From Deltaproteobacteria bacterium (GTDB taxonomy: Bacteria; Bdellovibrionota; FAC87; UBA2466), in assembly GCA_900299195.1 (NCBI GenBank), contig OMIX01000064.1, positions 1 through 64,000 on the forward strand: 64,000 nt of DNA, written 5' to 3'. Below the pieces are notes generated by a model. It made no database searches, had not been told where the DNA came from, and saw only the letters and a program-made list of their open reading frames with translations. Below, piece by piece: positions 19,048 through 28,410 of the stretch (position 1 is the first letter of the stretch; each line of letters starts with the position of its first letter). A program made the position numbers and the translations under genes.

Positions 19048-21663
19048 ATGAATCTAAACCAGTTCACAGTGAAGGCTCAAGAGGCTGTTGTTGACGCTCA
19101 AAGCCTCGCAATAAAAAAGAACCACCAAAGTGTAGATCTCGACCATCTGCTTTATACATTATTGAAACAAGATGACAGCCTTGTCACTCAATGTCTTGAA
19201 AAAATATCATCCGGTTTATCCAAGAAAGCCATCGCAGAAATAGAGTCACTGCTGAACAAAAAGTCACAAGTTCATGGAAATGTTCAGACTTACACTTCTC
19301 CTGCTCTCCAAAAGCTTTTCGTTCAGTCTGAGGAAGAATCAAAATTACTCAAAGATGATTTTATCAGCACCGAACATCTCTTTTTAGCGATGTTCTCATC
19401 CAAAGAGACCTCGATAGTTAATTTTTTAAAATCACTTAATCTGACACGAGCTCATTTTCTCGAAGCTCTCTCTAAAGTTCGAGGCTCTCAACGAGTTACC
19501 GACCAGAATCCAGAAGAAAAGTACAATGCTCTAGAACGCTATACTCGTGACCTTACCAAAGCTGCTGCTCACGGAAGGCTCGATCCCGTTATCGGCAGAG
19601 ATAGCGAGATCAGAAGAGTGATTCAGGTTTTATCTCGAAGAACAAAAAACAATCCCGTTTTAATTGGTGAACCTGGAGTTGGAAAAACAGCTATCGTCGA
19701 AGGATTGGCTCAAAGAATCATAGCTAAAGATGTGCCCGACAGTTTGAAAGATAAATCTTTATTATCTCTAGATTTGGGTGCTTTAGTGGCTGGGGCCAAG
19801 TTCAGAGGAGAGTTTGAAGACCGCCTCAAAGCCGTTTTAAAAGAGATTTCCGCTAGTCAAGGAAGAGTTATTTTATTTATCGATGAACTGCACACGGTAG
19901 TGGGAGCAGGAAAAGCCGAGGGAAGTTTAGATGCCTCAAATATGCTGAAACCCCAACTAGCTAGAGGTGAATTACGATGCATCGGAGCCACTACGCTTGA
20001 TGAATATCGAATGTATATTGAGAAAGACTCAGCTTTAGAAAGACGATTCCAACAAGTGTATGTGGGAGAACCCTCAGTTGAAAACACCATTTCGATTCTT
20101 CGCGGGCTCAAAGAGAAATATGAAGTTCACCACAAAATCCGCATTCAAGATTCGGCTTTGGTAGCTGCAGCAAAGCTCAGTCACCGGTACATTACCAACC
20201 GACAATTACCCGACAAAGCCATCGACTTGATCGATGAAGCGGCTTCAAAGCTTAAAATTGAAATCGACAGTCTCCCCACTGAAATTGATGAGATTGAACG
20301 AAACTTGATTCAATTAGGCGTTGAAAAAGAGGCCTTAAAAAAAGATACCGACCCCTCAGCATTAAAAAGAAAAGCCGACATTGAAGCTCAGATGACTGCT
20401 TTAAAAAGCAAATGTGATGTCATGAAGGGGCAATGGAAAAGCGAAAAGGATCTTATTTTGAAAGTTTCGAAGATCAAAGAAGAAATTGAACAGACCAAAC
20501 TCCAGATTGAGCGTGCTGAACGAGAGGGTAACTTAGGAAAAGCAGCCGAACTCAAATATGGAACGCTCAATGAATTGGAGAAGAAGCTGGTCAAATCTAA
20601 TGAATTTTTGGCTAATCAGGCCTCTGAGAAGCGCATGCTAAAAGAAGAGGTTACGGAAGAAGATATCGCTGAGGTAGTAGCCAAATGGACCGGAATCCCG
20701 GTCTCCAAAATGCTTGAGTCTGAAAAGCAAAAAATTCTTAGAATGGAACAAGCTCTTCGTAAGAGAGTGGTGGGACAGAGTGAAGCTGTGACTGCAGTCT
20801 GCAACGCTGTGAAACGCAGTCAGGCGGGTCTCCACGACCCCAAAAAACCCATTGGAGCGTTTCTGTTTTTAGGACCCACAGGAGTTGGAAAAACCGAAAC
20901 GGCTAAAGCTCTAGCTCAATTTTTATTTGATGACGAATCTAATATGGTACGCATTGATATGAGTGAATTCATGGAAAAGCATTCGGTCTCCAGGTTGGTC
21001 GGGGCCCCTCCGGGTTATGTGGGTTACGAAGAAGGGGGGGTATTGACCGAAGCCGTTAGAAGACGGCCCTATTCCGTGGTTCTTTTTGATGAGGTGGAAA
21101 AAGCTCATCCCGATGTTTTCAACATATTATTGCAGGTGCTTGATGACGGAATATTGACCTCGGGACAAGGAAATCAGGTCAATTTCAAAAACACTATCAT
21201 TATTCTGACCTCCAACTTAGGGACTCAGCATTTACAAGCGGAAGAGGCGATTACAGCTAAAACTCGCGAAAAAGTTATGCATGAGGTCAGATCCCATTTC
21301 AGACCTGAGTTTTTGAATCGACTCGACGATATGATTCTCTTTCATCCTTTATCGAAATCAGAAATAACGCACATAGTCGACATTCAACTTGAATCGGTAA
21401 AACAGTTGCTCGAAGCTAAAAATCTCAGTATGGTAATCGACCACAGTGCCAAGGAGATTTTGGCTGAGCGTGGATATGATCCGACTTTCGGGGCTCGTCC
21501 CCTTAAGAGGTTAATCACAGAACTCATTCTAAATCCGTTATCCGAGAAGATACTGGCCGGTGATTTTAGGTCAGGAGATTCAATACTGATTTCGGGTGGT
21601 AGAGGTGGAGAACTTGAGTTCCATAAAGCCAGAGAAACCTCAGCCAAATCAGCACGTATTTAA
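19048..21663 (+). CDS. clpB: ATP-dependent disaggregase ClpB
   Basis: ClpB is the cytoplasmic hexameric AAA+ machine that rescues aggregated proteins together with DnaK. The N-domain ([13 protein letters not shown]) is followed by AAA1 with Walker A GEPGVGKT (about residue 206), the coiled-coil middle domain (about 395-520) that distinguishes ClpB from ClpA, and AAA2 with GPTGVGKT (about 608) and [13 protein letters not shown]. The ATG at 19048 has AAGGGGG before it and gives 871 residues, the normal length; the track's 23 extra residues are dropped. The promoter looks heat-inducible and htrA follows after 17 bases. Confidence 0.97.
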   Translation: MNLNQFTVKAQEAVVDAQSLAIKKNHQSVDLDHLLYTLLKQDDSLVTQCLEKISSGLSKKAIAEIESLLNKKSQVHGNVQTYTSPALQKLFVQSEEESKLLKDDFISTEHLFLAMFSSKETSIVNFLKSLNLTRAHFLEALSKVRGSQRVTDQNPEEKYNALERYTRDLTKAAAHGRLDPVIGRDSEIRRVIQVLSRRTKNNPVLIGEPGVGKTAIVEGLAQRIIAKDVPDSLKDKSLLSLDLGALVAGAKFRGEFEDRLKAVLKEISASQGRVILFIDELHTVVGAGKAEGSLDASNMLKPQLARGELRCIGATTLDEYRMYIEKDSALERRFQQVYVGEPSVENTISILRGLKEKYEVHHKIRIQDSALVAAAKLSHRYITNRQLPDKAIDLIDEAASKLKIEIDSLPTEIDEIERNLIQLGVEKEALKKDTDPSALKRKADIEAQMTALKSKCDVMKGQWKSEKDLILKVSKIKEEIEQTKLQIERAEREGNLGKAAELKYGTLNELEKKLVKSNEFLANQASEKRMLKEEVTEEDIAEVVAKWTGIPVSKMLESEKQKILRMEQALRKRVVGQSEAVTAVCNAVKRSQAGLHDPKKPIGAFLFLGPTGVGKTETAKALAQFLFDDESNMVRIDMSEFMEKHSVSRLVGAPPGYVGYEEGGVLTEAVRRRPYSVVLFDEVEKAHPDVFNILLQVLDDGILTSGQGNQVNFKNTIIILTSNLGTQHLQAEEAITAKTREKVMHEVRSHFRPEFLNRLDDMILFHPLSKSEITHIVDIQLESVKQLLEAKNLSMVIDHSAKEILAERGYDPTFGARPLKRLITELILNPLSEKILAGDFRSGDSILISGGRGGELEFHKARETSAKSARI

Positions 21664-21680
21664 AGTCTTAAGGAGCTCGA

Positions 21681-23246
21681 ATGTCTGAACATTCTTCAAA
21701 ACCCAAGTTCAAGTCTTCCATTCTCTATTTGGGCATAGCCCTGACAGCGGCTATCTCCAGTGTCATTCTTTATGCTGGAGGACAATTTCTTTATCAAAAA
21801 TTCCAAAAATCCGCTGAAACCCACGTTTTAGACAACCCGGCTTCTGCTGATACTAAAACTACGGTTCAAAATGGAGCAGCGGGAAGTTCTGAATTAAGAA
21901 AAACATCGGAAAGTTTTCGTGCCGTAGCAAAGAAAGTAGGACCTTCGGTAGTTAATATCAAGGCCACTAAAGGCACCCCCAAAAAAAGTAAACTTAAAAT
22001 AAATCCCCGTGGTCGCAGGGGACAACCATCCCCAGACGACGAGGAAGGCATGCCTAGAGATCCCTTCTTTGATTTCTTTGAAAGATTTGGTTCCCCATTT
22101 CCTTTTCAACAAGAAACCCCTCAAACGAGTGTCGGATCCGGTTTCATTATTGATAAAAAGGGATTCATCGTTACCAATAACCATGTGGTGGAAGATGCGA
22201 CTGAAATTTTAGTTAGATTGTCTAACGACCGTGCAGAATTGAAGGCAAAAATTATTGGAACCGATCCCAAAACCGATCTAGCGGTCATTAAAGTTGAAGG
22301 TCAAAATAATTTGGTTTCAGCAGACTGGGCGGACTCGGACCAGGTTGAGGTGGGAGATTGGGCGATCGCTATCGGCAGTCCTTTTGCCTTAGATCAATCG
22401 GTCACGGTAGGAATCGTGAGTGCCAAGGGCAGAAATTCGACAGGGGTCACCGAAATTGGCGGGGATCTCATACAAACCGATGCTGCTATCAACCCTGGAA
22501 ACTCAGGGGGGCCCCTTTGCGATTTAGATGGACAAGTGATGGGAGTGAATACCGCCATTTATACTCGCAGCGGCGGATACATGGGCATTGGGTTTGCGAT
22601 TCCTTCTAATCTTGCCAAAGACATTGCACAAAAACTGATTAGCAGTGGCAAAATCACCCGCGGTTGGTTGGGAGTTTACATTCAACCTCTAGATCTTGAA
22701 TTGGCGAAAGAATTAGGAATTAAAGAGGGAGTGGGAATTCACGAGGTTCTCGAAAGTAGCCCGGCTCAAAAAGCAGGAATCTCTGCAGGCGATGTAGTTT
22801 TAGAAGTAGATGGGAAACCTGTCAAAGACGTCAACGAACTTCAAAGGAAGATTGGAAACTACAAGCCAGGCGAAACGATTAAACTAAAAGTGATGTCTTA
22901 CAACGACAAAAAATCTCGTTCTGTGAGCGTTAAAATCGGCGAACTCCCTGAAAATGAGAAAGAACCAGAAAAACTATCTCCAAAAGAACAAGAACCCGAT
23001 AAATTGGGGCTCGTCGTTGGCCCAGACAAAAAGAAGGAAGGCGTGGTGATTGAAGGGATTCAACCTGGATCTATCGCTGAGCAAATGCTGGGATTGGAAG
23101 TGGGAGACGTCATCATCCGAATTAATCGTCAATCCACTAACTCGGTGGCTAATTACAAAAAAGCTTTAGGCTCATCAAAACGGATTTATTTGGAAATCAA
23201 ACGTAAAGGTCGAACTCTTTTCTTCCAGTTCGTTCTTCCAGAATAA
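21681..23246 (+). CDS. htrA: HtrA/DegP-family periplasmic serine protease
   Basis: A membrane-anchored trypsin-like protease of 521 residues for envelope protein quality control. An N-terminal membrane segment (about residues 12-32) leads into a Pro/Gly/basic linker, then the protease domain with catalytic His in NNHVVEDA (about 166), Asp in KTDLAVIKV (about 197) and Ser in NPGNSGGPL (about 272). Two PDZ domains follow (about 330-415 and 435-520). It lies 17 bases after clpB and probably shares its heat-shock promoter. A Gly-Arg-rich linker is less usual. Confidence 0.94.
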   Translation: MSEHSSKPKFKSSILYLGIALTAAISSVILYAGGQFLYQKFQKSAETHVLDNPASADTKTTVQNGAAGSSELRKTSESFRAVAKKVGPSVVNIKATKGTPKKSKLKINPRGRRGQPSPDDEEGMPRDPFFDFFERFGSPFPFQQETPQTSVGSGFIIDKKGFIVTNNHVVEDATEILVRLSNDRAELKAKIIGTDPKTDLAVIKVEGQNNLVSADWADSDQVEVGDWAIAIGSPFALDQSVTVGIVSAKGRNSTGVTEIGGDLIQTDAAINPGNSGGPLCDLDGQVMGVNTAIYTRSGGYMGIGFAIPSNLAKDIAQKLISSGKITRGWLGVYIQPLDLELAKELGIKEGVGIHEVLESSPAQKAGISAGDVVLEVDGKPVKDVNELQRKIGNYKPGETIKLKVMSYNDKKSRSVSVKIGELPENEKEPEKLSPKEQEPDKLGLVVGPDKKKEGVVIEGIQPGSIAEQMLGLEVGDVIIRINRQSTNSVANYKKALGSSKRIYLEIKRKGRTLFFQFVLPE

Positions 23247-23271
23247 ATTAAGAAAAGAAAGGAATTGACCT

Positions 23272-24189
23272 ATGTCAGCAATCTTAGCTGTGGGCTCCAT
23301 GGCTTTCGATACCATCGAAACACCCTTTGGAATTCAAGAGAAAGTTTTAGGAGGCTCAGTTAATCACTTCTCTTTATCGGCCTCTTATTTTGCGAAAGTA
23401 AATTGTATCAGCGTGGTGGGTGAGGACTTTCCTCAGGACCATCTAGCTCTCCTGAAAAGCCGTGGAGTGGACACCTCGGGAATAAAAATTGATAAGGGTA
23501 AAACTTTTCACTGGGCGGGTAAATACGGATATGAACTGCATGAGGCGCAAACTTTAGCGACTCACCTCAATGTTTTTGAACACTTTTCTCCAGAAGTCCC
23601 GGCGGCTTACACTCAATCTGACTATGTTTTTTTAGGCAACATTGTTCCTGCTTTACAAGATAAGGTGCTATCTCAAGTCAAACATCCCAAGTTTATAGCT
23701 CTAGACACCATGAACTTTTGGATTGGAAGTCAACGAGAGTCCTTAATCAATGTCATTTCAAAATGTCATTGTTTAATTATTAATGAAGGAGAGCTTCGAC
23801 AGCTGACCAATAGCTTTAATATTCTGACCGCAGCTAAAACGGTTCGCAGCTGGGGGCCCAAACTTCTTGTGATCAAACGCGGGGAGTATGGAGCCGTCCT
23901 TTTCAATGATGGAGATGTCTTTAGCGTACCCGGTTTGCCATTGGCTGAGGTTAAAGATCCCACTGGAGCGGGAGACACTTTCGCTGGGGGATTTATGGGC
24001 TATATCGCTTCACAACCTAATTTTAATCTATCCCGTTACACTTTAAGAAAAGCCATTGTCTATGGCAGTGTCATGGCCTCATTTATTGTTCAAGATTTCG
24101 GTTTTAGGAACCTTTTACCCCTGACCAAAGAGATGATTAATGAACGATATCAGCGTTTTGTGGAGTTGACTGCTTTTAATATGGCTTAA
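23272..24189 (+). CDS. PfkB-family carbohydrate or nucleoside kinase
   Basis: A ribokinase-like fold kinase of 305 residues. The second family signature with the catalytic aspartate, DPTGAGDTFAGGFMG, is intact near residue 230, and the N-terminal GG motif (LGGSVNHFS) is present. Members phosphorylate ribose, fructose, adenosine and similar substrates; the sequence does not tell which. Genes like this one, annotated as PfkB or sugar kinase, are common next to housekeeping genes. AAGAAAGGA lies before the ATG. It may extend the clpB-htrA transcript (25-base gap). Confidence 0.88.
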   Translation: MSAILAVGSMAFDTIETPFGIQEKVLGGSVNHFSLSASYFAKVNCISVVGEDFPQDHLALLKSRGVDTSGIKIDKGKTFHWAGKYGYELHEAQTLATHLNVFEHFSPEVPAAYTQSDYVFLGNIVPALQDKVLSQVKHPKFIALDTMNFWIGSQRESLINVISKCHCLIINEGELRQLTNSFNILTAAKTVRSWGPKLLVIKRGEYGAVLFNDGDVFSVPGLPLAEVKDPTGAGDTFAGGFMGYIASQPNFNLSRYTLRKAIVYGSVMASFIVQDFGFRNLLPLTKEMINERYQRFVELTAFNMA

Positions 24190-24282
24190 CACTCTTGTCT
24201 CTTGACGTGTGATTTCTTTATAGCTAAACACTGGCAAAATTATATGGATCGTTTTTAATGCTGACGATGGCGTGAGGTAAAT

Positions 24283-24633
24283 GTGCATATGAAAAAAGCA
24301 GCGACCAAATCTAGTGGCCCCTTGTCCCTTGGAAACAAAAGGGCCTGCAAAAAGTGTCAGACCAAATTCTATGATTTTAATAAAGATGAAATCAACTGCC
24401 CCAAATGTGGCCACAAAATGTCTCAGCAGGATTTTCTAATAGGCATTCCCACCAAATCTGAAACTCGAAAGAAATCTTCGGAAAAGGTCATGACTGAGGG
24501 TTTAATGCAGTCGGATGAGGCTGATTCATCACCGGCAGAGCCTTTTGAGAGCGATGATGATCTTAGTGAGGACGCTGAAGAAGTTGTGGAAGACATTGCA
24601 GTCGAAGATGAGGGTGAAGAAAACGACTTCTAA
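24283..24633 (+). CDS. Zinc-ribbon protein of the TIGR02300 type with acidic tail
   Basis: The N-terminal half holds a compact zinc ribbon, ACKKCQTKFYDFNKDEINCPKCG, preceded by a basic stretch and followed by a Glu/Asp-rich tail over the last 50 residues. This matches the FYDLNK-type family (TIGR02300), which is common in alpha- and deltaproteobacteria and has no established function. The start is either GTG 24283 (GAGG five bases upstream) or ATG 24289; I keep the track start. It is monocistronic. Confidence 0.75.
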   Translation: MHMKKAATKSSGPLSLGNKRACKKCQTKFYDFNKDEINCPKCGHKMSQQDFLIGIPTKSETRKKSSEKVMTEGLMQSDEADSSPAEPFESDDDLSEDAEEVVEDIAVEDEGEENDF

Positions 24634-24658
24634 TCTTGATATCCTTAAAACTACGTTT

Positions 24659-24871
24659 TTAATTTTTTTTTGATTTCTGAGTCTGTACCACCTGTTTGGA
24701 GGGGGGGGTATTTGAGTTATCTGAAGGCTTGAAATTCCTTTGGGTAACCTTTTTTTGATAACTCCACATCAAGTAAGAAAAAGTCGCGGCTCCTAAGATC
24801 CACACCGCAATGAAAATGTCTTTTTTTGTAAGTTGGTGAAGAAACTCCACAAGATATTTATCATTTCTCAT
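24659..24871 (-). CDS. Small single-pass membrane protein
   Basis: About 70 residues with one hydrophobic helix (DIFIAVWILGAATFSYLMW) and a basic, Ser/Thr/Gln-rich C-terminal tail. I start at ATG 24871 (codon 7 of the track) because GTAGGGGAT lies just upstream. It overlaps the preceding PEGA-like gene and is the last gene of the Flp/Tad operon, so a role in that envelope system is possible by context only. No family recognised. Confidence 0.55.
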   Translation of the reverse strand: MRNDKYLVEFLHQLTKKDIFIAVWILGAATFSYLMWSYQKKVTQRNFKPSDNSNTPPSKQVVQTQKSKKN

Positions 24872-24879
24872 ATCATCCC

Positions 24880-26169
24880 CTACTCCCAATCTTCACTAGT
24901 GGCCGTAGAACTTTGTTTTCGATTGGCAAAATAGGTAATCGCACCCCCCACTAAAATTCCACCCACAATTCCCCAGAAAACTGGAGAATCGATCCATCGT
25001 TTTTCAGTACGAGCTAAAGCCATTTCCCCCCTAAACGGTGAGGGAATTTGAACGAAATCTTGGTCATTCAGCCGTAAGTCCGAAGCCAAAAGCTGATGCT
25101 TATCAAACAAGCTCACAATAGCATCTGATACCAATGGACTTTGTTCCATCACATTACCTTGTTGTACTTCTGCCAACTTAATGGGTTGACTCAGAGGAAT
25201 CTCATCCAAATATTTACCAGGTGTATAAAGAAACAATTTAAAATGTTCTTTCTCTGGCTCGATTAAAATCATCGACTTACTCTTTTGAGAACTCAAAATC
25301 GTTTCATCTATTTCTCGCTCAAATTCGTGTACAGGAACCCTCTTTGCCAAATGGAACCGCCATTTTCTTCGCTCTGGACCTAAGCAAGATACTTTTCTTT
25401 TTTGCCCCAAAAAACCATCTTGGGTAACTTCAAGATGGTGTTGAAAACCAGAAGCTAAAGCTACTTCTTGGGAGTTTTCCAACTGAAAACCGTTGATCTT
25501 TAATTGGACTTTAGACGGCGTGGTTTCAATGACCATTAGACAGTTTCGAACGGTTTGAGCTCTAATCTGATGGATAAATCCATCAAATGCTTCAGTGTTA
25601 AAATTTGTGTTGTTTTGATCCCACTCTGCAAAGGTCGGCAAAACGCCATGTGGATGAATTCGAATAGCCCGTTCAATGAGAGAACGACTTGATTTCTTGT
25701 TTCCTAGATTCCAGTAATAGGCCCCCTCCACCAAAAGAGACTCTTGAATTTGAGGTCCCAAATCCGGATAGGATGAGGCTCTTTTCCGAGAGTCCACTAG
25801 CTTTTCTCTCAAGATTTGCAGAGATGAACTTGCCATCCCTTGAAACAGGGCTGTCTTTAGATCCTGAGACAACTTTGACAAATCGGCTCTTTGACGGTCA
25901 TATTCCACGCTTTTTGCAGGAAGAGAACTCCCATCTAAGGAAACCCGAACAGCGACTGGCTCTAAATTTTCAATCCATTTTTGAACCGCCTTGGTGAGCT
26001 CAAAGTAAACTGCGTTATGATCTTTATTCCAAGTTCCAGTTCGACCCATCCTTAACTCACCCTGCGGAAGGGGGGCGACAGCTGAAAAAATGAAGCTAGG
26101 TACACATTGAGTCAAACAAATTAAAACAATTAAAAAGTGGTTTGCTTTAGATTGTCGAGTACCCCTCAT
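24880..26169 (-). CDS. Secreted PEGA-like protein with C-terminal membrane anchor
   Basis: An N-terminal signal peptide (LIVLICLTQCVPSFIFSAVA) leads to an alpha-helical, TPR-like middle part (about residues 85-200). A short beta segment resembling a PEGA repeat follows (VIETTPSKVQLKINGFQLENSQEVALASGFQHHLEVTQDGF), and a hydrophobic helix near the end (FWGIVGGILVGGAITYF). The 429-residue product should face the periplasm. It overlaps cpaB by four bases, so it belongs to the Flp/Tad operon. PEGA-type proteins are surface-layer-like extracytoplasmic proteins; the precise role here is unknown. Confidence 0.65.
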   Translation of the reverse strand: MRGTRQSKANHFLIVLICLTQCVPSFIFSAVAPLPQGELRMGRTGTWNKDHNAVYFELTKAVQKWIENLEPVAVRVSLDGSSLPAKSVEYDRQRADLSKLSQDLKTALFQGMASSSLQILREKLVDSRKRASSYPDLGPQIQESLLVEGAYYWNLGNKKSSRSLIERAIRIHPHGVLPTFAEWDQNNTNFNTEAFDGFIHQIRAQTVRNCLMVIETTPSKVQLKINGFQLENSQEVALASGFQHHLEVTQDGFLGQKRKVSCLGPERRKWRFHLAKRVPVHEFEREIDETILSSQKSKSMILIEPEKEHFKLFLYTPGKYLDEIPLSQPIKLAEVQQGNVMEQSPLVSDAIVSLFDKHQLLASDLRLNDQDFVQIPSPFRGEMALARTEKRWIDSPVFWGIVGGILVGGAITYFANRKQSSTATSEDWE

Positions 26170-26882
26170 TGACCCTCCGTTATCACTTCTACTTTAACCC
26201 GTTTTGGAAAACGCTGCTTGCCTTTATTTAATGCCGTGCTCCGTCCCTTATCTTTTGGATTTCTTACGGCTAAAACAATAGGGCCAGTTTTCGAGTTTCT
26301 CTGAATCCAATCAATTTCCAAAGGCGTCAGAGCCACGGTGACTCCAAACGGCTCATTTTCTGAATCAACTGATAAAACCATAACATTCTCCGCTAAAATC
26401 AAACTGTTTTTATTATCCAAATGCGGTTTCAAAATGAGATCTACTTTAGATCCTGGTTGAACCCAATGAAAGTTGGAGGCTTCAATAAAAAAAGCTCTTT
26501 TTCCCTTGGGGATTGAATGAGATTTAGTTCTATTAGAGTTAAAAACAAGCGATCTTTGCAAAATCGGACTTCTCGATTCAACATTCTCCCTTAATTCTCT
26601 TCCCACAAGAGCAGGAATGTCTTGGTCATCAAAATAAATGTCAGTTTCTCTCAAACTTGTTTTGTTCTCAAAAACAAAATCCAGGTCTGCGAGAGTTAAG
26701 ATATCCCCTTGTAAAAGATTTCTTCTGGCGACAATAATTCGCTTATTTTCTTTGGCCAGTCCATCTCTAATTTTAATCCACATTTCTAAAACCACGACAC
26801 CAGAAATTATTAAACAAATCACAACTACAAAAACATTAGATTTCTTATTTATTTTTTTTAAAAATTTTTCGAGGTAAGCCAT
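26166..26882 (-). CDS. cpaB: Flp pilus assembly protein CpaB-like (SAF domain)
   Basis: A 238-residue protein with an N-terminal membrane helix (VFVVVICLIISGVVVLEMW), a SAF-type domain beginning RIIVARRNLLQGDILTLADLDF, and a CpaB/RcpC-like region (PKGKRAFFIEAS, WVQPGSKVDLILKP). CpaB sits in the periplasm and works with the secretin in Tad pilus systems. It overlaps the genes on both sides. FlgA, which shares the SAF domain, is the main alternative but the neighbouring pilin and TadE genes favour CpaB. Confidence 0.82.
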   Translation of the reverse strand: MAYLEKFLKKINKKSNVFVVVICLIISGVVVLEMWIKIRDGLAKENKRIIVARRNLLQGDILTLADLDFVFENKTSLRETDIYFDDQDIPALVGRELRENVESRSPILQRSLVFNSNRTKSHSIPKGKRAFFIEASNFHWVQPGSKVDLILKPHLDNKNSLILAENVMVLSVDSENEPFGVTVALTPLEIDWIQRNSKTGPIVLAVRNPKDKGRSTALNKGKQRFPKRVKVEVITEGQ

Positions 26883-27052
26883 CTCTTGTCTCCGTCATAA
26901 GGGATTCTCGTTTCTTGAAGTTCGGAAATTTTCTTCCGCCACATTCGCACTATTCCAACCTGGCAATAAAACAGAATCAAGAAAATCAATTGAAGACATA
27001 ATACGGCTTCAAACAAAATTACTCCTCGATTGTTTCTAGTCAGGCTCTTCAT
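26858..27052 (-). CDS. TadE-like minor pseudopilin, short
   Basis: A 64-residue protein starting at ATG 27052 (codon 26 of the ORF-track line). The N-terminus RNNRGVILFEAVLCLQLIFLILFY has a prepilin-type cleavage site, with glutamate at +5 after the glycine, followed by a hydrophobic helix, as in TadE/TadF pseudopilins. The mature part is very short. It begins one base after the stop of the upstream gene and overlaps cpaB by 25 bases. Confidence 0.7.
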   Translation of the reverse strand: MKSLTRNNRGVILFEAVLCLQLIFLILFYCQVGIVRMWRKKISELQETRIPYDGDKRWLTSKNF

Positions 27053-27053
27053 T

Positions 27054-27659
27054 TCAATCTTCCGAAAAATCTTTAAAATGATAATCCCAGGCAGTTTGCA
27101 CACCCCTATTCTTCTGAAAGATTTCAACTCTCATTCTCCATTTTTTTCTGCCTTCAAATGAAAACAAATCACTGGCGGACTTAGAAGTATCCACTTCTAA
27201 ACGATGGGTTAAAAAACAAATGGAGCATGACCTCTTATCGACTGGCACCAAAGAACTTCGTTGTTCAATGGCTACATTTTTGGTGAATTCAGCTAAATAG
27301 CGAGCAGCCTCTAACGAGGTCTTTAACCACATTGATTGACTGGTCAAGAGAGTGCTTTCTAGAGTAGTCCGTATTAGGCTTTCAATCATTTGGTCTTGAG
27401 AAACCACGTTTGGAGTTGCAACCCCGGAAATAAGTAACGCATGCAATGGGTGATGAATTTTCTCTAATCCCGAAATAAACTTATTCGCTTTTTCAATAAA
27501 ATTCAAAGTAGCCCTGTCTCCACGGCCTAAAATAATGGCTCCATTATCCATTCCAATCATCGTTTTCTCAGTCCTAAAAATGTCTTCATAAAGTGAATGC
27601 GTCCAGAGAGGCACTGCAAACAGAGCACTTAGGGATATAATGAGAAAGGAAATCGACAC
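27054..27659 (-). CDS. Unknown secreted protein of the Flp/Tad operon
   Basis: 201 residues with an N-terminal hydrophobic segment (ISFLIISLSALFAVPLW) suggesting a signal anchor, then a mostly helical body. A CSIC pair occurs near residue 147 (DKRSCSICFLTHRLEV). I do not recognise a family. The GTG start lies inside the 3' end of the TadE-like gene (31-base overlap) and the stop is one base from the next pseudopilin gene, so it is most likely a pilus-associated envelope protein comparable in position to TadF/TadG. Confidence 0.6.
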   Translation of the reverse strand: MSISFLIISLSALFAVPLWTHSLYEDIFRTEKTMIGMDNGAIILGRGDRATLNFIEKANKFISGLEKIHHPLHALLISGVATPNVVSQDQMIESLIRTTLESTLLTSQSMWLKTSLEAARYLAEFTKNVAIEQRSSLVPVDKRSCSICFLTHRLEVDTSKSASDLFSFEGRKKWRMRVEIFQKNRGVQTAWDYHFKDFSED

Positions 27660-28033
27660 AGTTCTGTTACCTCATAATTTTTCTTCACAACTCCTGATTC
27701 ACCCAATTTAAGAAACGAGGGATACCGAACATGAAACCAAGCCTCCAGGTTCTTCGGCCGTCTTTTGATTAAATGTATCTGCTGTGAATCGTTAGTTTTC
27801 GAGTTTTGAACCACAAAGGGGAAGAGCTGGTTAAGCGTCTTTTCACCTTTCTCTTCTATTTGCGAATTTGAAAATCCCAACATCGTATTTCGTACATGTT
27901 GAAATGCACTCAACTGCAAGACACTCGAAACCCAAGTTCGACGAACCATTTCTAATTGAATGATAATGGCTATCGTAATTAAGCTGAGGGTTAACGCACC
28001 TTCAACCAAAACACTCCCTCGTTGCTTTTTCAC
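27629..28033 (-). CDS. TadE-like pseudopilin
   Basis: 134 residues beginning KKQRGSVLVEGALTLSLITIAIIIQ: a short basic leader, glycine, and glutamate at +5, then a hydrophobic helix, the hallmark of TadE/TadF pseudopilins processed by the TadV-type peptidase. The remainder is a small soluble domain. The GTG start shares one base with the flp stop codon (TAGTG). In Tad systems these proteins form a minor pilin complex needed for pilus assembly. Confidence 0.8.
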   Translation of the reverse strand: MKKQRGSVLVEGALTLSLITIAIIIQLEMVRRTWVSSVLQLSAFQHVRNTMLGFSNSQIEEKGEKTLNQLFPFVVQNSKTNDSQQIHLIKRRPKNLEAWFHVRYPSFLKLGESGVVKKNYEVTELCRFPFSLYP

Positions 28034-28272
28034 TATCGATCCGATGCTCTTGCGGACTCCAAGTAATCATGCATTCCCCTCTGTTTATAGGCCTCGGCAG
28101 TCACGTTGGACATCGGAACTTGTGCCCCTTTTCCAGTAATGGCATTGGATATTTTGGCGTACTGGGCCTTAATGTTTTGTCCCACAATGGACACTACTGC
28201 TATGCTGCTGACGGTAACTAAACACAACAAAATAAGATACTCTACCAATCCTTGACCTGATTTATTTTTCAT
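28033..28272 (-). CDS. flp: Flp-type major pilin
   Basis: A small type IVb pilin of 79 residues. The leader MKNKSG is followed by QGLVEYLILLCLVTVSSIAVV, with cleavage after glycine and the invariant glutamate at +5 and tyrosine at +6, exactly the Flp motif. The track start at 28281 puts the GGAGG Shine-Dalgarno directly against the ATG; the ATG at 28272 has it at nine bases and is preferred. First gene of the minus-strand Tad operon, with a sigma-54-like promoter 26 bases upstream. Confidence 0.9.
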   Translation of the reverse strand: MKNKSGQGLVEYLILLCLVTVSSIAVVSIVGQNIKAQYAKISNAITGKGAQVPMSNVTAEAYKQRGMHDYLESARASDR

Positions 28273-28297
28273 AGTTTTCATCCTCCAAGCCTCTATT

Positions 28298-28313
28298 TGC
28301 TAATGATGTGCCA
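28298..28313 (-). promoter_or_regulatory. Sigma-54-like promoter of the flp operon
   Basis: Read on the minus strand, TGGCACATCATTAGCA matches the sigma-54 -24/-12 consensus TGGCACG-N4-TTGCA at all key positions except one T in the -12 element. The GG-GC spacing is exact. Transcription would start near 28287, leaving a leader of about 15 nt that just includes the GGAGG ribosome binding site. Confidence 0.6.
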
Positions 28314-28410
28314 ATAATTGACGGTGTTGATTCCGCTAAAAGTGCAATCCAAGACTTGAAAACGTTCTTTTGATTACAATTTCCATTTTGATTGGTAACT
28401 CTTAAATGTT

